A stretch of DNA of 64,000 bases from Marinagarivorans sp. (GCA_028281865.1 JANQJB010000017.1:22502-86501), one strand, 5' to 3'. Positions 49,528 through 58,430 are shown, counted from the first letter of the stretch. Notes: a model not told the origin generated them from the sequence alone. Made by a program: numbers and translations.

Positions 49528-49584
49528 CAGATTCAAAAGTTAGCCTCAAATTCAAAAGCCAATCTCAGATTTAAACGCTAGTGT
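49528..49584. repeat. Three imperfect 19-bp tandem repeats upstream of lexA
   Basis: Units at 49528-49546, 49547-49565 and 49566-49584 share the pattern CA(G/A)ATT(C/T)AAAAG followed by a diverged part. They lie between the lexA start and the SOS box, in the region common to divergent lexA and psrA. Similarity between units is moderate and the function unknown. Confidence 0.45.
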
Positions 49585-49590
49585 GATGGT

Positions 49591-49625
49591 CTGATTATTT
49601 ATACAGTATATGTGATTATATACAG
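49591..49625 (-). promoter_or_regulatory. SOS (LexA) box, with a second imperfect box
   Basis: CTGATTATTTATACAG (49591-49606) fits the CTG-N10-CAG LexA consensus perfectly in both directions. A second element at 49610-49625 (ATGTGATTATATACAG) has one intact half and one changed half. They lie 179 bp before lexA and 173-192 bp before psrA, in the shared divergent region of 49413-49797. lexA is the likelier target because it represses itself in most bacteria. Confidence 0.75.
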
Positions 49626-49797
49626 TTATTTGTCTTGTGCAAGTGCCGTTTTCAACCTTTGGCGCTAAATCTTTTGTGTTAACTAGCTTGTTAAAAGGAG
49701 AAATAACCGCTTATCGGTCTTGCGCTGTTTTGGAGCGTTATGCTTGACATCACAATTTTGTATCCGTATCTTCTCGATTCTTGATTGGGGGCAGCGT

Positions 49798-50448
49798 ATG
49801 GCACAAAGTGATACGGTTGATCGCATTCTTCACGCGGCGACTGTTTTATTTGCTGAAAGAGGCTTTGCAGAAACATCTTTACGTACGATAACAAGCATGG
49901 CCGACGTTAATTTAGCGGCGGTTAATTATCATTTCGGCACTAAAAAAGCGTTAATTCAGGCAGTATTTGTTCGATATATAAAGCCTTTATGCGCCGAGTT
50001 AGACAAACGTTTAGATGAATATGAGAAGGAAAAAACGAAGGGTCAAAAGCCTTCCACAGAAGCGTTGCTCGAAATACTGTTTGAAGCTCATCAAAGTACT
50101 GTCTTGCATCTCAATGATAAGTCTCAACGATTAGTACGTTTAATTAGCTTGGCGTACACGCAGTCTCAAGAGCATTTACGTCAAAATTTATCAGGCTCTT
50201 ATGGCGATACTTATCGCCGCTATACAGATCTACTGAAATCCGCTTTACCGCATTTAAACCCTGTTCAATTTTATTGGCGACTAAACTTTTTATTGGGGTC
50301 TGCAATTTTTACCTTGTCGAGTTTTGATTCAATTAGCGCGATTCTCTCGGCAGATTTTGAAATTGATATGGAAATATCCGAAGCGACCCAGCTAATGATC
50401 CCCGCTCTCAGCGGTATGCTAAATGCTCCTAACAATTTAGAGTGTTAA
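49798..50448 (+). CDS. psrA: TetR-family regulator PsrA
   Basis: This 216-residue repressor begins MAQSDTVDRILHAATVLFAERGFAETSLRTITSMADVNLAAVNYHFGTKKALIQAVF, nearly identical in pattern to PsrA of Pseudomonas. PsrA senses long-chain fatty acyl-CoA, represses beta-oxidation genes such as fadBA and activates rpoS in P. aeruginosa. The HTH is within the first 50 residues; the rest is ligand domain. The frame opens at 49720, but ATG 49798 is the family start with GGGG before it. It is divergent from lexA as in Pseudomonas. Confidence 0.93.
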   Translation: MAQSDTVDRILHAATVLFAERGFAETSLRTITSMADVNLAAVNYHFGTKKALIQAVFVRYIKPLCAELDKRLDEYEKEKTKGQKPSTEALLEILFEAHQSTVLHLNDKSQRLVRLISLAYTQSQEHLRQNLSGSYGDTYRRYTDLLKSALPHLNPVQFYWRLNFLLGSAIFTLSSFDSISAILSADFEIDMEISEATQLMIPALSGMLNAPNNLEC

Positions 50449-50484
50449 GTAGAGTCTTCTTCTTCCTTTTTTTACATTCGACGT

Positions 50485-50745
50485 TAATTTTCTTGCAAAA
50501 GAAAATTAACCCTGTCGTCTGTGAAAATGGTGTTTTTTGCCTAGGGCAAGGCGACTATTAAGCTGGAGTGGGTGTAGGCATTTAGGACAACGAAGAAGCG
50601 CGTTGCCGCGTTTAGGTATAGCGGTGCTCTGCGCCACGGCTGTAGAAAGTAGCGGTAGGGCGAGGCCAAGAGTCAGGGCCGACGAATCCTAAGCCAACGA
50701 AGCCTCGGGCGAAAAAGACTTTTTTCGCGGACCACTGTTCAACGT
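50485..50745. repeat. GC-richer structured noncoding block between psrA and nagZ
   Basis: Of the 510-bp gap, 50485-50745 is clearly different from its AT-rich surroundings. It begins with a perfect 11-bp hairpin TTAATTTTCTT-GCAA-AAGAAAATTAA (50485-50510), which may end psrA, and finishes with another hairpin-forming stretch GCGAAAAAG/CTTTTTTCGC near 50710-50740. In between are short self-complementary parts (GCCTAGGGC, GCGCCACGGC). There is no ORF of any size. A repeat element of the REP/BIME kind or a relic is possible. Confidence 0.4.
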
Positions 50746-50958
50746 ATTTCGCCAAAATTTAATAGTATGCTTGGGCAAAGCTCGAACTTGCTTTAATTCC
50801 AATGTTTACTGCATTTTGGTGTTTTGCCGGACTATAATATTGATGCTTGGGTATTCAATTACTAGTGATCGTCGCTAGCGATTGCTGATTAGAACCGATA
50901 TTTCTGTAAAATTAATCTTATCTTTAATTATTCGTTAGCTTTCTGTTGAGACTTCAAT

Positions 50959-51978
50959 TTGTTGGGTAGTATCTTTGTTGATCTGGTTGGTGTAGAGCTC
51001 GACTCAGTAGAGCGGGATGTTTTGCAGCATCCGCAGGTTGCGGGTATTGTATTGTTTGCCCGGAACTTTCTTGACAGTAGCCAGCTAGCTGACTTAATTC
51101 GCTGTATCCGCGAAGCTAACCCCTATTTGATTGTCGCAGTCGATCAGGAAGGTGGTCGTGTGCAGCGTTTTAAAGAAGGTTTTACTCGTATTCCTCCTAT
51201 GGGTAGCTTAGGCGCTGCCTATCGTCGAAAATTACGTGTGACGGAAACACTTGCCAGCAACCTAGGGTGGGTAATGGCGAGCGAATTGCGCTCTCATGGG
51301 GTCAATTTGAGCTTCGCACCGGTGCTCGACTTGGATATCGATAAAAGCGACGTGATCGGTGATCGCTCTTTCGATGATGACCCTAAGGCTACTTGTTTAC
51401 TGGCAAGTGCATTTATTTCCGGAATGAATGCAGCCGGGATGCCGGCGACGGGCAAACACTTTCCTGGGCACGGCGCAATCAAAGCCGATACCCATATTGA
51501 AATTGCCCAAGATTTCCGCTCATTTGACGAAATTGAAAGCCGCGATTTGGTTCCGTTCACGAAGCTTGCCAATCAACTTGGCGCAATTATGCCTGCTCAT
51601 GTGATTTTTCCTGAAGTCGACCCACAACCGGTCGGTTATTCTCCCTTTTGGATTGGCCAGGTACTGAGGGAAAGGTTGGGGTTTCAAGGCTGCGTTGTCA
51701 GTGACGATTTGGGTATGAGCGCAGCGGCTGTTGCTGGCTCGATGTCGGATCGCGCTTTTGCTGCTATCGACGCAGGTTGCGACACAGTATTGATTTGTAA
51801 TAACTTTGAACAGGCTGTTCAGACATTGGAGCGATTCGAAACTAAAAACCACTGCGCATCTGAGAAGTGGCTTAAATTTGCCAAGAGCTCTGCGATAAAA
51901 CAAGCGTGGAAAAAAGATGAACTGAAAAAGAGTCCGCGCTGGGTTTCGACCCAAAAAATGTTGGAAGATTTGTTTTGA
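50959..51978 (+). CDS. nagZ: Beta-N-acetylhexosaminidase (NagZ), peptidoglycan recycling
   Basis: This 339-residue GH3 enzyme removes GlcNAc from anhydro-muropeptides in the cytoplasm; its product can induce ampC-type beta-lactamases. The motif KHFPGHGAIKADTHIE carries the His-Asp dyad that acts as acid/base, and VVSDDLGMSAA carries the aspartate nucleophile. VDQEGGRVQRFKEGFTRIP binds the substrate. The frame has no ATG or GTG at the family start; TTG at 50959 (or 50962) is the likely start. It is followed 16 bp later by an MscS gene. Confidence 0.95.
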   Translation: MLGSIFVDLVGVELDSVERDVLQHPQVAGIVLFARNFLDSSQLADLIRCIREANPYLIVAVDQEGGRVQRFKEGFTRIPPMGSLGAAYRRKLRVTETLASNLGWVMASELRSHGVNLSFAPVLDLDIDKSDVIGDRSFDDDPKATCLLASAFISGMNAAGMPATGKHFPGHGAIKADTHIEIAQDFRSFDEIESRDLVPFTKLANQLGAIMPAHVIFPEVDPQPVGYSPFWIGQVLRERLGFQGCVVSDDLGMSAAAVAGSMSDRAFAAIDAGCDTVLICNNFEQAVQTLERFETKNHCASEKWLKFAKSSAIKQAWKKDELKKSPRWVSTQKMLEDLF

Positions 51979-51994
51979 TTTGGAGAAATAAACA

Positions 51995-53137
51995 ATGAAT
52001 AGTTCAATTGCGTCTTGGTTTTCGGATTTCGTCCACACAGATTACCTTTGGGTAGTTGAAGTATTTTTCGTCGTATTTTTCACAACATTTTTAAGTTTTA
52101 TTTGCTCACGTTTTTTGGGCAAGCTGAGAAAGCGTGCGCGAGGTACAAAAAATGTCTGGGACGACGCCTTATTTGAATCAATATATGCGCCCAGTCGATA
52201 CATCATCTGGCTAGTGGGCTTTTCTTACGCTGCAGAGATAGCAGGCTCCCAAGCACAAGTTTCCATTTTTGATGCTATCCCCGCTATCCGGCGAGTTGGC
52301 ACAATTGCTATTTTTAGCTGGTTTTTGGTTAACATGATCGGGCGGGCTGAGCGCAACTTAATGAATCCTGATTATGCGCGCGACCCTTTAGATCCTACGA
52401 CAGCAAGTGCAGTGGGCAAGCTGTTGCGGGTTTCGGTAGTGATTACCGCCGCGTTAGTGGCATTGCAATCGATGGGATATAGTATTTCCGGTGTTCTTGC
52501 TTTTGGCGGTATTGGCGGTATCGCGGTTGGTTTTGCTGCAAAAGATTTGCTGGCAAATTTTTTTGGTGGGTTAATGATATACCTAGATCGCCCTTTTAAA
52601 GTAGGCGACTGGATTCGTTCTCCAGACAAGGAAATTGAGGGAACTGTCGAGCATATAGGTTGGCGCCAGACGTGTATTCGGACTTTTGATAAACGTCCCC
52701 TTTATGTACCAAATGCTACCTTTACACAAATATCAGTCGAGAACCCATCGCGCATGACAAATCGTCGTATCTACGAAACGATTGGTTTGCGCTACGACGA
52801 TATTGCAAAAATGTCCGTTATCGTTGCCGATGTTGATAAAATGTTAAAAAACCACGAGGCAATTGATCAAACGCAGACGATAATTGTAAATTTCAATACC
52901 TTCGCTTCTTCTTCAGTCGATTTTTTTGTTTACACTTATACTAAAACTAAAAACTGGATTGAATTTCATAAAATTAAACAAGATGTATTGTTAAAAATTG
53001 TCGACATTGTCGAACAACACGGAGCCGAGATGGCGTTTCCGACTTCAACAATACATGTTCCGAATCACTTAGAAATTTTGGATAAATCTGATGCTCCACA
53101 CACAAGTGATGAAACCAGCCCAAATGGAGATCACTAA
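51995..53137 (+). CDS. MscS-family mechanosensitive channel
   Basis: This 380-residue protein has about four N-terminal membrane helices and the pore-lining helix TM3 (GVLAFGGIGGIAVGFAAKDLLANFFGGLMIYLDRPFKVGDWIR), with the Gly/Ala pattern of MscS, followed by the beta and alpha/beta cytoplasmic domains (ISVENPSRMTNRRIYETIGLRY...). Extra helices make it more like YnaI/YbdG than MscS itself. It opens on membrane tension to let solutes out during osmotic down-shock. A GGAG RBS lies before ATG 51995. Its end overlaps the start of the phosphoribosyltransferase gene. Confidence 0.92.
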   Translation: MNSSIASWFSDFVHTDYLWVVEVFFVVFFTTFLSFICSRFLGKLRKRARGTKNVWDDALFESIYAPSRYIIWLVGFSYAAEIAGSQAQVSIFDAIPAIRRVGTIAIFSWFLVNMIGRAERNLMNPDYARDPLDPTTASAVGKLLRVSVVITAALVALQSMGYSISGVLAFGGIGGIAVGFAAKDLLANFFGGLMIYLDRPFKVGDWIRSPDKEIEGTVEHIGWRQTCIRTFDKRPLYVPNATFTQISVENPSRMTNRRIYETIGLRYDDIAKMSVIVADVDKMLKNHEAIDQTQTIIVNFNTFASSSVDFFVYTYTKTKNWIEFHKIKQDVLLKIVDIVEQHGAEMAFPTSTIHVPNHLEILDKSDAPHTSDETSPNGDH

Positions 53138-53675
53138 TATCGATTCCTTGTCCAGTGATGCAGACTGTTTGTATAACTTCGACCAGGCAATGGCGGCGAT
53201 AGACGCGATGGCACGTGAGATAAATATCAATTACGGCTATACGAAGATAACCGCATTGAGTGTGATGAAGGGTGGAGCTGTTATAACGGGTCAACTTTTG
53301 CCGTTGCTCAAAATGCCGCTAGAATTGGACTTTATTCATGTTTCTCGTTACCGCGATCAGTTGACCGGCAGTGACTCTTTGAACTGGTATGTTGAGCCAA
53401 AACAAGATCTTACTGGGCATCACGTGCTAGTGATCGACGATATTTTTGATGAGGGAAAAACGTTGGTTGAATTAGTAAAGGAACTAAAACAGCGTGGTGT
53501 CGCTACAGTTAAAAGCGCTGTCCTTGCTAATAAAATTCACGATCGCAAAACGGATCAATATACGCCAGATTTTATAGCGCTTACACTGCCAGATCGTTAC
53601 GTGTTTGGGCTGGGTATGGACCGCAAGGGCTTGCTGCGAAATGCACCTGGCATTTACGCGTTAAAAGGCGAGTGA
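53091..53675 (+). CDS. hpt: Hypoxanthine-guanine phosphoribosyltransferase
   Basis: This enzyme of up to 194 residues joins hypoxanthine or guanine to PRPP. The PRPP-binding signature is VLVIDDIFDEGKTL, and the base-binding and flexible parts are visible (LSVMKGGAVITGQLL, LPDRYVFGLGMDRKGLLRN). It overlaps the MscS stop (53135-53137). Three starts are possible (53091, 53109 and 53124), none with a strong RBS, so the true length is 183-194. Next to the phosphorylase gene mtnP it would complete salvage of the hypoxanthine that mtnP releases. Confidence 0.88.
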   Translation: MLHTQVMKPAQMEITNIDSLSSDADCLYNFDQAMAAIDAMAREININYGYTKITALSVMKGGAVITGQLLPLLKMPLELDFIHVSRYRDQLTGSDSLNWYVEPKQDLTGHHVLVIDDIFDEGKTLVELVKELKQRGVATVKSAVLANKIHDRKTDQYTPDFIALTLPDRYVFGLGMDRKGLLRNAPGIYALKGE

Positions 53676-53804
53676 CAGCGAACAAGTTGGTAGCTGATTG
53701 CTAATCGATGCGAAAGCGCATACAAGATACTTTCAATACTCTTTCTCTTGTACTGTGAGTTTTTAAAGGCGAAATTTTAGATAGTACGTTCAATAAAGGT
53801 TGGG

Positions 53805-53853
53805 GTTGTTGTACATAGTAGAGTTGTTACATGCAGTAGAAGAGTTGTTACAT
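53805..53853. repeat. Three direct repeats upstream of mtnP
   Basis: GTTGTTGTACAT (53805-53816) and two copies of GTTGTTACAT (53823-53832 and 53844-53853) are repeated at about 18-21 bp steps, i.e. on one face of the helix. They lie 30-78 bp before the mtnP start and could bind a regulator. No regulator gene is adjacent. Confidence 0.4.
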
Positions 53854-53882
53854 ATAGAGTTATATAGAGAAATCACTAAGAT

Positions 53883-54638
53883 ATGACCGAAACGTCTATA
53901 CAGCCACAGGTCGCTATTATCGGCGGCTCAGGCTTCTACGAATTTCCAGAGTTGAAAAATCAGCACGAAACTCAAGTTAAAACGCCGTTTGGTGATGTGT
54001 TTGGCGTGGTGACAGGCCAATTAAATGGCGTTGACTCCGCTTTTTTACTACGGCATGGCGCCGGCCACCGACTTCCGCCACATAAAGTAAACTATCGAGC
54101 CAACATTTGGGCGCTGCATTCGCTCGGCGTTAAAAAAATTTTTGCTATTAACGCTGTTGGAGGGATTAGTGGAGAAGCGCGACCGGGTAGTATTGTGCTT
54201 CCCGATCAAATTGTCGACTACACGTATTGCAGAGAGCACACATTCGCCGATTTGCTCAGCGATGATATTAACCATATTGATTTTACTTACCCTTTTTGTC
54301 AGAGGTTACGCGAATTATTGGCAACTAGCCTGGCAGATAGTGAGGTAGATTGGGTGGCTAAAGGTACCTACGCGTGTATGCAAGGACCGCGGCTCGAAAC
54401 ATCCGCTGAGATAGATCGCCTAGAGAGAGACGGTTGCTCTGTCGTAGGCATGACAGCCATGCCTGAAGCGGCCCTCGCGCGCGAACTGCGGCTTGATTAT
54501 GCTTCATTGTGTATCGTGGCTAATTGGGCTGCGGGCCGTTCAAGCGATTTAATCAGCATACAAGATATTCACGCGATCTTAGAAAAATCGGCTGCGTCAG
54601 TGCGTAAGGTTTTGCTCGAAGTTGTAAAAAGTGTTTAA
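53883..54638 (+). CDS. mtnP: S-methyl-5'-thioinosine / methylthioadenosine phosphorylase
   Basis: This 251-residue purine-nucleoside-phosphorylase family (trimeric type) enzyme splits the methylthio nucleoside with phosphate. The N-terminus IIGGSGFYEFP, phosphate-binding FLLRHGAGHRLPPHKVNYRANIWALHSLGV and GTYACMQGPRLETSAEI, and the substrate loop VGMTAMPEAALARELRL are present. The C-terminal part reads IVANWAAGRSS; this residue pattern in the base pocket, as I recall, is typical of the methylthioinosine phosphorylase (MTIP) of pseudomonads rather than MTAP. The gene follows hpt. Confidence 0.88.
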   Translation: MTETSIQPQVAIIGGSGFYEFPELKNQHETQVKTPFGDVFGVVTGQLNGVDSAFLLRHGAGHRLPPHKVNYRANIWALHSLGVKKIFAINAVGGISGEARPGSIVLPDQIVDYTYCREHTFADLLSDDINHIDFTYPFCQRLRELLATSLADSEVDWVAKGTYACMQGPRLETSAEIDRLERDGCSVVGMTAMPEAALARELRLDYASLCIVANWAAGRSSDLISIQDIHAILEKSAASVRKVLLEVVKSV

Positions 54639-54738
54639 ACACCCTTCATAGTTTATACTGATTAATCGCGCTAGCATTGGGATATCAGGTCAGCAATACT
54701 AGTTCATCAAAGGCGTGGCGTATTGCTAGCTAGCACTA

Positions 54739-54744
54739 TATAAT
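54739..54744 (+). promoter_or_regulatory. Promoter -10 box of thrS
   Basis: A perfect TATAAT lies 101 bp before the thrS start. No good -35 box is seen at 17 bp upstream. Transcription would begin near 54751, giving a leader of about 94 nt containing both hairpins of the operator below. Confidence 0.5.
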
Positions 54745-54758
54745 CCCCGCCTCTTCAG

Positions 54759-54823
54759 GATAAGTCGCGACTTATCTTGCAAAAAATCTCTGTTGTTTTC
54801 ACGTGGCCTTTGGTAGGGGCCAC
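54759..54823 (+). promoter_or_regulatory. thrS leader operator with tRNA-Thr anticodon mimic
   Basis: The leader has two hairpins. The first is GATAAGT-CGCG-ACTTATC (54759-54776), a perfect 7-bp stem. The second is GTGGCC (54803-54808) paired with GGCCAC (54818-54823); a T-G pair inside leaves the 7-nt loop TTGGTAG, which has U33, anticodon GGU and A37 of tRNA-Thr. It ends 21 nt before the start codon, with the SD (GAAGGAAG) after it. The order hairpin, single-stranded linker, hairpin, SD is that of the E. coli thrS operator, to which ThrRS binds to block its own translation. Confidence 0.75.
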
Positions 54824-54844
54824 CACTGATATGAAGGAAGTGTT

Positions 54845-56755
54845 ATGCCTATTATTACTCTCCCCGATGGTTCGAAACGAGAATTTGATAAACCTGTAAC
54901 TGTTTTAGAAGTTGCCCAAGATATTGGCCCCGGTTTGGCGAAAGCAACTATTGCCGGGCGTGTAAACGGTCAGCGCGTCGATGCCAGTGACCTCATTTCT
55001 GAAGATGCGGATTTAACGATCTTTACTGCTAAGGATGAAGATGGCATTGAAATTATTCGCCATTCGTGTGCGCATTTAATTGGGCATGCCGTTAAGCAAC
55101 TTTGGCCCGAAGCGAAAATGGCCATTGGTCCCACAATCGAAAATGGCTTTTATTACGATATCGACATGGAGCACAAGCTGACAGATGAGGATCTCGAAAC
55201 GCTGGAAAAGCGAATGCTTGAGCTGGCCAAGACGAATTACCCTGTAATTAAGAAAAAGGTGAGCTGGCAAGAAGCGCGCGATACTTTCGAAGCGCGCGGT
55301 GAAACCTACAAAATGGAGATATTGGATCGCGATGTTGCTAAAGATGATCGGCCAGGTTTATATCATCATGAAGAATACGTCGATATGTGTCGTGGTCCTC
55401 ATGTGCCGCATATGGGCTTTTGCCACCATTTCAAATTGACTCGAGTCTCCGGAGCATATTGGCGCGGTAGTTCGGACAATAAGATGTTACAGCGAATCTA
55501 TGGTACGGCTTTCGCTGATAAAAAAGCGTTGAAGGAGCACCTGCGCTTCATCGAAGAAGCAGCTAAGCGCGACCACCGTAAAATTGGTAAACAATTAAAT
55601 TTTTTCCACCTGCAAGAAGAAGCGCCCGGTATGGTTTTCTGGCACCCACGTGGTTGGGCAATCTACGGCGAGCTTGAGCGATACATGCGTGAGATTATGC
55701 GCGTCAATGGCTACATGGAAATAAAAACGCCGCAAGTTGTCGATCGTACTTTGTGGGAAAAATCCGGTCACTGGGATAAATTTCGTGAAAACATGTTCAC
55801 GGTAAAGTCTGAAGACCGAGATTTTGCCGTCAAGCCGATGAACTGCCCGGGCCATGTGCAAATATTCAATCAGGGTTTGAAAAGTTACCGCGACTTGCCA
55901 CTACGCTTAGCTGAATTTGGCTTCTGCCACCGCAATGAAGCCTCGGGCTCTCTGCAAGGGTTAATGCGTGTCAGGGGGTTTGTGCAAGATGATGGCCATA
56001 TTTTTTGTACTGAAGAAATGATTCAAGATGAAGTCTCACAATTTACCGATTTACTCTACAAGGTATACAGAGATTTTGGCTTTGAAGATATTATTTTGCG
56101 TTTATCGACTCGGCCCGAACAACGTGTCGGTAGCGACGAAATTTGGGACAAGGCTGAAAAAGCGCTAGCTGATGCTCTAGATGCTAAGCAGCTCGAATGG
56201 GAAGAGTTGCCGGGTGAGGGCGCATTCTACGGGCCTAAAATTGAGTTTTCGTTGCGCGATTGCATTGGTCGCGTATGGCAATGTGGCACGATGCAGGTCG
56301 ATTTCTCGATGCCGGGACGGCTTGATGCGCAATATGTCGCCGAAGATGGCTCGCGCCAAGTACCCGTTATGTTACACCGGGCTATACTAGGTTCGTTCGA
56401 GCGCTTTATCGGGATTTTGATTGAACATTATGAAGGTGCTTTTCCCTGTTGGTTGGCGCCGGAACAAGCTGTAGTTCTCACAATCACTGAGCGGCACAAC
56501 GCTTACGCGCGAAAAATCGAGAAATTGCTTAAAAATAAGGGGCTTAGAGCCTATTCTGACTTGAGAAATGAAAAGATCGGCTTTAAAATCCGCGAGCACA
56601 CAATTCAGAAGGTTCCTTTTTTGTTTGTAGTTGGGGACCAAGAAGAAAAAGACGGCACTGTCGCGGTGCGAGCGCGGGGAGGAGAGGACTTAGGTGCTAT
56701 GCCTCTTGGTGACGCAGTAGGACTGATCGAAAAAGCCATCGAAGAAAAGCGTTAA
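54845..56755 (+). CDS. thrS: Threonyl-tRNA synthetase
   Basis: This 636-residue class-II synthetase charges tRNA-Thr. It has an N-terminal TGS domain (residues 1-62), an editing domain that removes Ser-tRNA ([18 protein letters not shown]), the catalytic core with zinc ligands (Cys in [10 protein letters not shown], His in the DDGHIF and [13 protein letters not shown] segments), and a C-terminal anticodon-binding domain ([20 protein letters not shown]...). SD GAAGGAAG is well placed. It heads the thrS-infC-rpmI-rplT operon. A leader operator suggests feedback by its own product. Confidence 0.98.
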   Translation: MPIITLPDGSKREFDKPVTVLEVAQDIGPGLAKATIAGRVNGQRVDASDLISEDADLTIFTAKDEDGIEIIRHSCAHLIGHAVKQLWPEAKMAIGPTIENGFYYDIDMEHKLTDEDLETLEKRMLELAKTNYPVIKKKVSWQEARDTFEARGETYKMEILDRDVAKDDRPGLYHHEEYVDMCRGPHVPHMGFCHHFKLTRVSGAYWRGSSDNKMLQRIYGTAFADKKALKEHLRFIEEAAKRDHRKIGKQLNFFHLQEEAPGMVFWHPRGWAIYGELERYMREIMRVNGYMEIKTPQVVDRTLWEKSGHWDKFRENMFTVKSEDRDFAVKPMNCPGHVQIFNQGLKSYRDLPLRLAEFGFCHRNEASGSLQGLMRVRGFVQDDGHIFCTEEMIQDEVSQFTDLLYKVYRDFGFEDIILRLSTRPEQRVGSDEIWDKAEKALADALDAKQLEWEELPGEGAFYGPKIEFSLRDCIGRVWQCGTMQVDFSMPGRLDAQYVAEDGSRQVPVMLHRAILGSFERFIGILIEHYEGAFPCWLAPEQAVVLTITERHNAYARKIEKLLKNKGLRAYSDLRNEKIGFKIREHTIQKVPFLFVVGDQEEKDGTVAVRARGGEDLGAMPLGDAVGLIEKAIEEKR

Positions 56756-56853
56756 TCTCAATAACGGTGCCCGCTCCAGTTAATACTGACGGGGTAGGCT
56801 CTTTCAGTTTTAAAGCGCAGTGTAATTATTAAATTAACAATCGGAGAGATGCT

Positions 56854-57399
56854 ATTAACAATAAAAACAACGGCAAAGGTCGTTCAGGTAAACCTGCAAT
56901 TAATGATACGATCGAAGCGAAAGAAGTTCGTCTGATCGCGTCGGATGGGCAACAAGTGGGGATTGTTCCGCTCGAAGAAGCGTTGGAAAAAGCGCAGTCG
57001 GAATCGCTTGATTTGGTCGCCATTGCAGGAGATGCAGACCCGGTGGTTTGCAAAATAATGGATTATGGTAAACATCTTTTCGATTTAAAAAAACAAAAAG
57101 CTGCAGCGCGCAAAAAGCAAAAGCAGCAGCATGTTAAAGAAATGAAGTTTCGCCCTGGTACTGAAGATGGAGATTACCAAGTGAAACTGCGCAATTTGAA
57201 ACGCTTCCTTGAAGCCGGTGACAAAGCCAAGGTAACTCTGCGTTACCGCGGGCGCGAAATGGCTCATCAGGAGTTAGGGATGGAAATGATGCAGCGCATT
57301 GCCGCTGATTTGGAAGAGTTGGGTGTGGTTGAACAGCATGCAAAGATGGAAGGGCGTCAGCTGACTATGGTAATTGCACCACAGAAAAAAAAGAAATAA
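56854..57399 (+). CDS. infC: Translation initiation factor IF-3
   Basis: The 181-residue factor starts at an ATT codon (56854-56856), five bases after GGAGAG; the first ATG in frame is internal (56956). ATT is the well-known start of infC in E. coli, where IF-3 rejects its own non-standard start and so limits its synthesis. The protein has the N-domain ([29 protein letters not shown]), the linker helix ([25 protein letters not shown]) and the C-domain ([35 protein letters not shown]). It lies 98 bp after thrS, as in most bacteria. Confidence 0.96.
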   Translation: MNNKNNGKGRSGKPAINDTIEAKEVRLIASDGQQVGIVPLEEALEKAQSESLDLVAIAGDADPVVCKIMDYGKHLFDLKKQKAAARKKQKQQHVKEMKFRPGTEDGDYQVKLRNLKRFLEAGDKAKVTLRYRGREMAHQELGMEMMQRIAADLEELGVVEQHAKMEGRQLTMVIAPQKKKK

Positions 57400-57749
57400 C
57401 GCGAACGCTGATGGCAGTAGATCTGCGCTCGCCAGAATTCAAGATGCCAAGTAAACACTGTTTGCCTGACATTTTGAAAAGCAACCTAACTGTTTAATGC
57501 CCTGTTTGTTTAAATGTGGAGCATTTAAGTGCTAGTCGTTAAAGTCTGCGCTAGCGCGAGGATAGGTTGTTAATACAAGAAGAGCCCGGGCTATTCCTTT
57601 AGCTGCCTCGAGGTTCTTTAAACGTAAAACACTCTTGTACCGACTATAGAAAGTGCAGCTAGGGTTAACTGCCAGTCAATTGCTGGTAAAAAAGCACCGA
57701 GTTTTTACCCGCTATCTATTATTGGTATTAGTTATTTCGGAGAATTGTT
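57400..57749 (+). promoter_or_regulatory. infC-rpmI intergenic leader with hairpin (possible L20 operator)
   Basis: The 350-bp gap is long for this operon. The hairpin GGTAAAAA (57685-57692) / TTTTTACC (57702-57709), with a 9-nt loop, lies 40-65 nt before the rpmI start. AGCCCGGGCT (57588-57597) is a further palindrome. In E. coli L20 represses rpmI-rplT by binding RNA in this interval; the exact fold here is unproved. Confidence 0.45.
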
Positions 57750-57944
57750 ATGCCAAAAGCTAAAGTACACAGCGGCGCTGCAAAGCGCTTCAAAAAGACG
57801 GGAGCCGGTTATAAGCACAAACGTGCTTTTAAAAGCCACATTCTTACTAAAATGACGACAAAACGTAAGCGTCAGCTGCGCGGCACGAGCATCATGAATG
57901 ATGCAGACAAACCGCTTGTTGACCGTATGTTGCGCGCGAAGTAA
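57750..57944 (+). CDS. rpmI: 50S ribosomal protein L35
   Basis: This 64-residue, very basic protein has the L35 signature: [19 protein letters not shown] and [20 protein letters not shown]. It is 12 bp before rplT. TTTCGGAGAA before the ATG is a good RBS. Confidence 0.98.
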   Translation: MPKAKVHSGAAKRFKKTGAGYKHKRAFKSHILTKMTTKRKRQLRGTSIMNDADKPLVDRMLRAK

Positions 57945-57956
57945 GGGGAAGTAGAA

Positions 57957-58316
57957 ATGGCTCGTGTAAAACGTGGAGTACAGGCGCGTCGTCGTCACAA
58001 GAAAATCCTAAAGGCGGCGAAAGGCTATTATGGAGCCCGCTCGCGCGTGTTTCGGGTAGCCAAGCAGGCGGTAATCAAAGCTGGGCAATATGCTTATCGC
58101 GATCGACGTGTAAAAAAGCGTAATTTTCGTGCGCTTTGGATAACCCGCATCAATGCTCAATCTCGTTCAGAGGGTTTGAGTTACAGTCGCTTGATAGCTG
58201 GCTTAAAAAAGGCCGATGTGATGCTTGATCGTCGGGTATTGGCTGACATAGCTGTCCACGACAAGGTAGCTTTCGCTGCTATTGTTGCCAAAGCTAAAGA
58301 GGCGTTGGTCGCCTAA
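57957..58316 (+). CDS. rplT: 50S ribosomal protein L20
   Basis: This 119-residue protein has the L20 pattern: [38 protein letters not shown], then [24 protein letters not shown]. It is needed for early 50S assembly and probably represses its own operon. A strong terminator follows. Confidence 0.98.
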   Translation: MARVKRGVQARRRHKKILKAAKGYYGARSRVFRVAKQAVIKAGQYAYRDRRVKKRNFRALWITRINAQSRSEGLSYSRLIAGLKKADVMLDRRVLADIAVHDKVAFAAIVAKAKEALVA

Positions 58317-58341
58317 ATTAAGCGTTGTTATATTTGATTTT

Positions 58342-58378
58342 AAAAGGGGGAGAAGCTAGGCTACTCCCCCTTTTTTTT
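58342..58378 (+). terminator. Rho-independent terminator after rplT
   Basis: GGGGGAG (58346-58352) pairs with CTCCCCC (58364-58370), followed by eight Ts (58371-58378) and preceded by As. It separates the ribosomal genes from pheS, which may still receive some read-through. Confidence 0.9.
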
Positions 58379-58430
58379 GAGTTTTTTGTGCAAGAATTAG
58401 CTAAAATGAAGCTAGTTTTTAATCGAGTAG

